Below are positions 57,536-64,000 of a stretch of 64,000 nucleotides of DNA, piece by piece. The DNA comes from Scenedesmus sp. ARA3. Taxonomy: Eukaryota > Chlorophyta > Chlorophyceae > Sphaeropleales > Scenedesmaceae. Every line of letters begins with the position of its first letter. Within the stretch, counting starts at the first letter, position 1. The notes beneath the pieces are model-generated. The model was not told the origin of the DNA. It ran no database searches and saw nothing but the letters and a program-made list of their open reading frames with translations. Location: assembly GCA_004335835.1 (NCBI GenBank), contig RWJK01001943.1:62001-126000 (forward strand). The letters run 5' to 3'. A program made the position numbers and the translations under genes.

Positions 57536-58701
57536 CATTTGTCATGTTCAAAGACATTGCTCTGAAAAGCCTACAACTTTGCCTCTGCCGGACTAAGGGC
57601 GGTGCTTCATCAGCAGTGGTAACATCTGGACCAGCTTGTCAGCTGCATGGCCTGCCAAATGATTGCATGTCGTCATACATCTCAACGGCGCCGTAACCTG
57701 CCGGCATGAAGCTGCACCTCAGTGCTAAGATAGTCACAGAACACGTAGTGTTGTGTTACATCTGCAACTGTGCAAGCAACGTTGCACAATTGCTCCTGAA
57801 ACGGCTGTAATACTGCCAGCATATTTCACACTGTCCAACGGCATCTGCCTGCACACAAACCAAAACCAAATGGCAACACACCGTTGACAGAGCAGGCTAG
57901 GCGTACCCAGCGCACGCAAAATTCTACCTAGCATAACAAACGCTGCCAGGCTAATTGCTGCAGCAGCAACCGATGCACTTGACAGCCTGTCACTGAGTGC
58001 ATGACACAGTCACACTTCAGCACTGCTGCAGCTGGCAACTGCCTGCAGCGAACACGGTGGACGGTCAACGCAGCGAATATGGTACAAGAGCATGCCAAGC
58101 CAGTTCAACTGTATGTCCCACTTGCTCAGCGGGCAGAGCAAGGCTTGGCAGCTCAGCAAATCACATTTGCAGGCACAGCAGGTGCTGCTGCAGATGTGGA
58201 TAAGGCAGTTATTTGGGCTGCCATTTCTGCATCAAGCAGCCAGCACAGCTCTACCAGATTTTGGTCAACTTGCGCTGCTACACCCCACAAGTACAACACA
58301 CCATGTACAAAACCTAGAGCTGCCGTCGTTCAGGATGTCATCTCGCTGGCGTCCCAGGCGCCACAGTACCATCACAGCGCCCTGTTGCGTGCTGCAATAA
58401 GAAGCACACACCAATCCACTACCAGTGCAGTAGATACTGCTGCTGCTGTGGCAACTGCAGCCAACACATAGCGTCGAAACACCATCACAGCAAGCATGCT
58501 TGACAAACCTATTAACGCTGTCAACAGCATGACCTGCAAGGCAAGGCATTAAAATTGACAACACAAGCTAAGCTCCTGCAGAATGCTGTCTGCTTGCAGG
58601 ACCAACACAGCACCAATACGGAGGTCTTGCAAACACTGGCAAGGTGCCACAAAAGGTGGCCAACCAAGCGCAGCATCTTTTCAAGCCAGCTGAAGGCTGT
58701 T

Positions 58702-58706
58702 TTACA
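58702..58706 (-). promoter_or_regulatory. Putative TGTAA polyadenylation signal (minus strand)
   Basis: TTACA on the plus strand, 195 bases beyond the stop of the small CPxC gene. Confidence 0.4.
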
Positions 58707-58900
58707 TCCAAAGCCCCTCGTTCCTGTTGCCTGTGGGATTCGCTGCCAAACACACACACACACACAAGCGCTCTGCCACACAACAGCCACTCAGCACACA
58801 ATGCTGACCAGTCCCACATGCAGCACACAACACCAGTTGTACAAGCTGCCAACAAAAGCAAGTATGGCAGGCTGATGCCTCCCACCAGCAATGTGTCATC

Positions 58901-59200
58901 TCACCACTCCTCATAGCTGAGTGTGATGGGTGGCAGCTCCTTCTTGGCCACCACTGGGTGTGATGACTTGCTGGCAGCCTGCTCCTTCACACACTGCTGC
59001 GCCTTTGGGCCCTTGCCGTCCATGGCAACCTTGGCAGCAGCCAGCCCACCAGCGGCAGCTGCGATTGCAGGGGCGTTGGCGACGATGGCAGCAGTCAAGC
59101 ACATCGGGCAGAAGTGGGCCTTGACATCCCTGGTGCCGCTGCTGCTGTGGGTGGTGGACCTGGTCAGTCCAGCCTGCTTGCGCGCCAAAACCGCAGCCAT
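58901..59200 (-). CDS. Small protein with CPxC motif and hydrophobic segment, unknown
   Basis: Single-exon frame of 99 residues. The N-terminus MAAVLARKQAGLTRSTTHSS is basic and Ser/Thr-rich with no acids, fitting an organelle presequence. Next comes HFCPMCLTAAIVANAPAIAA, a CPxC motif running directly into an Ala-rich hydrophobic segment of about 25 residues that may span a membrane. The tail is charged (VAKKELPPITLSYEEW). Coding is supported by the ordered change of character along the chain, by codon use and by a TGTAA at a normal distance downstream. The frame stays open upstream of this Met to 59407, but that part looks like 5' UTR. I do not recognise the family; the CPxC could bind a metal or carry a redox disulphide. 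Confidence 0.5.
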   Translation of the reverse strand: MAAVLARKQAGLTRSTTHSSSGTRDVKAHFCPMCLTAAIVANAPAIAAAAGGLAAAKVAMDGKGPKAQQCVKEQAASKSSHPVVAKKELPPITLSYEEW

Positions 59201-59995
59201 GTTTGATGTACGTCTGTTGGTCGAGCCTGCGAGCAGTTCGGCGTGGCTGGTATGAAATGACGGTGATTGCGTGGAAGGTGTCGACAAAGCTTCAGCCGTA
59301 TCTGTGTCAAGAGGAACGCTGGCTAGCAAGTACACCGGAAAACGCCTGATCAAGCATAGTTTGGCAACGCAACGCCGTCCTTTCAGCAGTGCAACACAAC
59401 ACAACAACCCTGACTGGCTTGTGGTTGTTGCCCTTCTGTCCGGTCAGCGTAAACCAATTTTCTCACCTCTACAAAAGTTGGGTGCTTGGTCTCCAGCGCT
59501 GACACCTTGCCACACGGACTGTGGGACTGCTAGACAAAAGAGCTGTTGCTGGGGTGGCGCGCACTCTACTGGATGCTGCAAAGGCTACCGCAACATGAGC
59601 TTATATAGACCACCTGTTTGACCTTCCGATGGGACTGCATTCCTCGTGGGGGTCATTGGGATACCGCCTTCCTGGCAGAAGTGCCGTGTATGACTTCACG
59701 TCCGTGGTACCGTAGAAGCTGCCACACGGTGCACCTGACCCTACAAACTGCTCAAATCATCAAACCTTGTCAAACCTTATAACTTCAAGTACATCAATGA
59801 TTGGTTGAAGGCCTGCAGTCTTGATTCGCCTCCGTTCACAGATGCTCTGCTGAGGCTGTACGAAATCACCTGCCCAGGAAATGGGTACAGTGTACCAGGC
59901 GCGTCGCTCTTCACCGACCACCAGTACACCGGACATTCAAACAATAATAGCCAGTAACACGGCGAAAGTGATAGATGCTGGCTTTTCACCAGTGA
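59201..59995. other. Intergenic, upstream of the small CPxC gene
   Basis: Promoter and 5' UTR of the small gene on the left and the 3' UTR of the DUF1308 gene on the right. AT-richer than coding parts. No TGTAA signal for DUF1308 was found close to its stop. Confidence 0.45.
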
Positions 59996-62900
59996 TCACA
60001 TGCCGGTGAGCCACACTGGCCGATGCAGCACTGCCTCCAGCTTCACACCATACTGCTCACAGCAACGCACTGCGTTGCCATTTGCTGTAAGTGTGGTGGC
60101 CTGCAGGGCATCACCCAGCCCAAACACCGCTTGCTGCTGCTTCCCCAGCTTGTCGATACGCGCTATACGCTGAGGCTCAGTGTACAGTAGCAGTTGCTGC
60201 TGCTGCTGCTGGCCTTGCATGTCACTGCTGCTTCCATTGCCAGCACCCGAAGCTGCCTCTACTCCAGCAGCTGCAACCACGGCAAGACCTGCTGTGCTGC
60301 TGCTGCTGCCCGTCCCGTTGGCGCTGCTGCAGTAAGCACACTCAAACTGCCCAGCACCCGCCTGCGGATCGCCCTCAGGTGGGGTGCAGTGGTACACCGC
60401 TACTCGCTGCAGCAGCTCCTGCCAGCGCTGCTGCTCGATTGGACCGCTGAACATGTCCATCAGCGCTTGGAACTGCTGCACTGCAAGGCAGCTGGTGACT
60501 AGCTGCTGGCTGTTGTCCAGGCACGCGTGCAGCTGCGGCAGCAGCGGCTGCTGTATCTGTGCTGCCAGGCAGTCCTGCGCACAGAAAGCAGAGCAGTAGA
60601 CACAGCCGGACATCAGTCTGAGCATTTGGCAGCATGGCAAAAGCTTGCACAAAGCCGTGGAGGTGTTCAACTGGACATAGTGCGTCTGCAATAACTGCGT
60701 GCGGTGCAGTACATGACAACCTCATCCGCTTCCATGCTGGGCGAACAGCAGCGCATGCGATAGCACTCCACCTTTCATTACTGCTTCTCATCTGCCCCGC
60801 GAAGGTGCAGCAGCGTGCTGGGTGCGCAGAAGCATATGCACGGCACGAGAACACCAAGACATGCTCAAGGTGTATCCCTCTAATGCATGCTCACCCGCCA
60901 GTGCACCGTCCTGGCTGCCCAAGCCTGCAGCTGCGGGCTGTGTGGGTCGCCCCATGACACCTCAGACACCAGCGCGCACAGGCTGGTGACATCCAGGTTG
61001 GTGATGCTGGGCGGCTGAGGCACAGGCAGCGCAGCAACAGAGCCTGCTCCAGCAGCAACAGCACCAGCAGCAACAGCCACGGTCATAAGACATCAAATGA
61101 ATCATAGGCATGGCACATGCTTGACTTACAATGGGGTCATCTTGCCAAACTCAGCAAAATTTGCCATCGGCCTGCACGCAGCATATGCAGCAATTTGCTG
61201 AGAGCATCAATGTTCATTGCAACCCACCTTGCTTAAAAGACAAGGCAGGAAGCTCTGACCTGCAAAGCTCCGCTCGCACCAGCCAACTTGCGCAAGGTCC
61301 CAGGGCAGAGCGTGGAGCGGCGGCATAAGCAGTGCTGGTGATGCAGAGGTGCAATGCATGAAGACACTTGATGGGGACAAAAAATCCTTACCTGGCCCGT
61401 CTGCCACAGCCACGCCCATGGCCCGCAGTGCAGCAGCCACCTCGGCGCTGACCCCTGATGGGAAGAACACCACCACGGCAGGGCAGCGCCAGCGCCTGCT
61501 GTTGACCGGCGCTGCCGCCACTGCCTGCAGCGCCGCCACCTGCTGCGCCAGGCCCTTGGTGTGGCTGCTGCCCTGCCAGTGCACGCTGTCCAGCCCAAAC
61601 AGCTCCTGCGGTGACACACAGCAGCACACCAGTCCGATGATAAGACATGGTTTGGACAGAGGTGTGAGCATATGGTGAACTTGCATCTCTCACCACAAGT
61701 ACATGCGTTGCGAGGGGAACAGTTCAATGGTGGGGTGCACGGCAGCGGCCATCTAGTTGGCACATATGGATGAACCAGCTTAGAAATACCTGGGCAACAC
61801 CCAGCCCACAGGCGCAGCCATTTGCAGCCTGCACACCATCAGCATGCTGCAAGGCATCACATGGCAGTACTGCTGCTTGTGCCCTTGCTTGTACTCTGCT
61901 GATGCTGCCAGCCCTGTGCTCCCCACCTGGTTCTTCACCTCTATCCATGTCAGCCCCTCATGAGCCACCACGTCAACCTCAACCAGCAGCGACTCACTGC
62001 CAGCAGCAGCAGCAGCAGCAGCATTGACATTGCTGCCGTTCTGCGGGCTTGCTGGTCCCTGCTGCAGCTCGTCGTTGCTGCGCCTGTAAGTGCGCTTGCT
62101 GGCCGGCAACTGCTGCTGCTGCTGTCCGCCAGTGCCGTGACTGCTGGTACCGGTCCCTTTCAGAGCAAACACGCCGCTGCTGCCTGCAGAGGCGGGGCTG
62201 CTGCCATATGCTGAGCTGTCAGAGCTGTAGCCGCTGTCACCGGCAGCGTCTGCCTCGCCATCTGCAGCCACAGGGCTGCTGCTGCTGCCGCCTGCGCGGG
62301 GCTTCTGCGTCACGTTGCAGCTGGGCGCCCACACCTGACAGAGGCACAGCAGCACATGCAGAGGTCAAGCCCTAGGGTGATCAGGCGATGCACGGGGAGA
62401 GTTGTAACCACAGTAAGCACCCCAGCCGCATTGCTGACAAACATGCAGATCCACCCCAGCTTGTGCAGTACGTGCTATGCAGTGCAGCTGCGTGTGTGCT
62501 CTTTTGCTCACCTTGGGTGGCTCTGAGCTGAACTTCTTGCAGACTGCCACCACGCCTGGCGCCTCATGCAGCGCCATGAGCTCCCCGTGGAAGCCGCGCA
62601 GGTTGTTGATGATACCCTGGCAGCATAGTGTGCACATAGATTGTTATAAGTGTGCCACGTTGGATGCTGCAGTAGTTTCGTATGTCCAGCAGCATCAGGA
62701 CAATTCTGGCACATCAACACCGCCACCCGTACAGCAAGAGCCTACACCACCTGCCCGCAGCCACTGCTGGCTCACTGATAGCCTGCTACACTTAATCAGC
62801 AAAGAGCAGTTGCACGTCGTACGCAACAAGTGCACAGCATACCTGCAGCCTGCTCTCCGTCAGCCCTCCAAATTGCTCTAGGTCTGCCTGCTGCTCGCTG

Positions 62901-63260
62901 CTGCCTTGCTGCTCTTGCACCTCCTGCTGCTGCCGAGTCACAAACAGCAGGTCCCGCTTGATGCGGTTGGAGAGTTTCTGGAGGTTTGAGATGTGAGGGT
63001 TGGCTGCCTTGAAAGCTTGTACAGTCTGCAGGACCAGAAGTGACGACGATGTTGAGCAGCAGCGCAAGTACAGCAACAGCAGCATCAGTGCTGCAAGTAC
63101 TGCCGAGCCATGTATCGGGCTGCATGGACTTCAAAATCCGTAGTTATACACATATCACCTCCATGCTGCTCGCCAGCAGCTGCTCCAGTTCTGCTAGGCT
63201 GGGTGGGGCTCGACCCATGTCTTTCAGAGGCCCTTGGATGTGCAGCTGGGGCAGGGCCAT
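59996..63260 (-). CDS. DUF1308 family protein (C7orf25 / UPF0415 homologue)
   Basis: Conserved eukaryotic family of unknown biochemical role. Exons in translation order: 63159-63260, 62843-63025, 62512-62616, 61927-62334, 61392-61605, 60895-61043, 59996-60574; joined in phase they give 579 residues (about 420 in the human protein). Conserved parts: the N-terminal helical region with LSNRIKRDLLF and NNLRGFHGELMAL, then LLVEVDVVAHEGLTWIEVKN, PAVVVFFPSGVSAEVAAALR, ITNLDVTSLCALVSEVSWG, and at the C-terminus FGLGDALQATTLTANGNAVR and GVKLEAVLHRPVWLTG. Extra length comes from Ser/Gln/Ala-rich inserts in the long exon (62000-62300) and in the last one. Start could instead be an ATG five codons upstream (63275). 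The EVDVVAxxGxxWIEVK piece recalls the nuclease-like fold proposed for such families, but that is inference. Confidence 0.9.
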
Positions 63261-63275
63261 TTTCGCGGTCTGCAT

Positions 63276-63942
63276 AGGCTCTCTGCTTGCGAAAGCCTTC
63301 CAATCGTGTCGAAAAGAGGAGTAACTTCTTGCAGTACGCAAGCAAGGCGTGCTTACATGCTGATACCGCTGCAGACTCGACTGCATTGAGTTGCACCAGA
63401 ACTCCACGGATCTCACAGCACCACGCACAGATCGTTGCCAGCAGCCATTCATTGTCAATTGTCGCCTACGAACGCTGCTTGCGATCACGCAAAGTGCATA
63501 AGGACTCTTGGGTTTGTTTTCAACTGTCGAGGTTCAGGGTCCAACATCAGCAAGACATGCAGGCATCACACATTGCAGTAGCACAATGCAGCATATTGCG
63601 TCACGCACATGTCTAGAAGTGGTCCCCACAAAGGCCACCATGGCTGTTGAACCGCAGTTGTGCACGCTGCTCCTGCTCCTGCAACATTGTACCCACATGA
63701 CCACGAGTATAAAGAACTGCACCGATGTCCACGACACACGGGAGTCATTAAAGGTATCAACAGCCTCCATAGCCACACGGCAAGGTGCAAGCCTACACTG
63801 CAAACCATGCTTGCAGGCGCCCACACCAGGTGACGTGCTGCCCACCTGTCCAACACTGCCCAACCCAAACACCGGCAAACCTGTACAACAGCACCACTGC
63901 TGCTTCTTACATCATCACGAGCCTACTGGACGTGCAACTTAC
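63276..63942. other. Upstream region of DUF1308, mostly noncoding
   Basis: Should hold the DUF1308 promoter. A possible terminal exon of a further minus-strand gene lies at 63613-63678 (EQEQRAQLRFNSHGGLCGDH then stop) behind a good acceptor (TTGCAG). Confidence 0.35.
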
Positions 63943-64000
63943 ACAGTTGCTGTCGCAGCAGCACCTCCGCCGCCTCAGGGCTTTTTGCCGCCGCCGAAGC
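63943..64000 (-). CDS. Possible exon of a gene running off the right edge
   Basis: On the minus strand the last 58 bases stay open in two frames (one reads AAAKSPEAAEVLLRQQL) and end at a consensus donor (T|GTAAGT). Joining to the acceptor at 63678 works in phase only for the other, Arg/Cys-rich frame; in the first frame the junction would create a stop. Too short to identify. It may be a real 3' end of a gene entering from the right. Confidence 0.2.

Larger units (their letters stand above)
57261..58900. other. Intergenic between converging ABCA and small CPxC genes
   Basis: Holds the ABCA 3' UTR and that of the small minus-strand gene (TGTAA at 58702 on the minus strand). A 156-codon plus frame at 58001 has biased composition but no motif, no upstream exon and no counterpart, so it is not called. 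A short (CA)n run lies near 58750. Confidence 0.5.

Noticed and set aside
58001..58471. 156-codon plus frame after the ABCA gene
   Set aside because: Biased composition only; no domain, no exon chain, and it sits downstream of a good polyadenylation signal between converging genes.
1..64000. tRNA, rRNA, CRISPR, transposon or viral genes
   Set aside because: I looked for tRNA B-box patterns, long terminal or inverted repeats, and transposase, integrase or reverse transcriptase motifs on both strands and found none I could support by eye. A tRNAscan-SE and RepeatMasker run would settle this.

Overview
The window is nuclear DNA of a eukaryotic green alga, most likely a chlorophycean of the Scenedesmus/Tetradesmus kind (inference). 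The grounds are genes cut into short exons by small GT-AG introns, GC-rich coding sequence, abundant CAG/CTG triplet runs, TGTAA motifs downstream of many stop codons, and plant-type genes: a Lambda glutathione transferase, a twin-arginine (thylakoid lumen type) TPR protein, a plant-type DUF506 protein and an algal pyruvate formate-lyase activating enzyme. I rebuilt gene models by hand from reading frame, splice sites and intron phase; no transcript evidence was available.

Layout, left to right: the 3' part of a family A DNA polymerase (+); a DUF506 protein (+); a 4-kb block without a recognisable gene; GDP-mannose pyrophosphorylase (-) divergent from pyruvate formate-lyase activase (+); a 2.5-kb gap; a very acidic protein (-); a Lambda GST (-) divergent from a lumenal TPR protein (+); serine racemase (-) divergent from EMC7 (+); an FAD monooxygenase (+); an mTERF-like protein (-) divergent from an N-terminally extended ADF/cofilin (+); a Ser-rich unknown protein (-) divergent from a 21-exon full-size ABCA transporter (+); a small CPxC protein (-); a DUF1308 protein (-); and, at the right edge, a doubtful fragment of another minus-strand gene.

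The genes do not form one pathway. They are an ordinary housekeeping and organelle-related set: organelle DNA replication and gene expression, cell-wall and ascorbate precursor supply, fermentation, amino-acid metabolism, redox, ER membrane-protein insertion, actin dynamics and lipid transport. The most regular feature of the layout is repeated head-to-head pairing with short shared promoters. I found no mobile element, CRISPR array, rRNA or tRNA that I could support. The points most worth a second look are the ADF/cofilin extension, the altered motif C of the polymerase, three GC-AG introns, CTG runs standing in for polypyrimidine tracts, and a compact repeat with hairpin potential near 10.6 kb.
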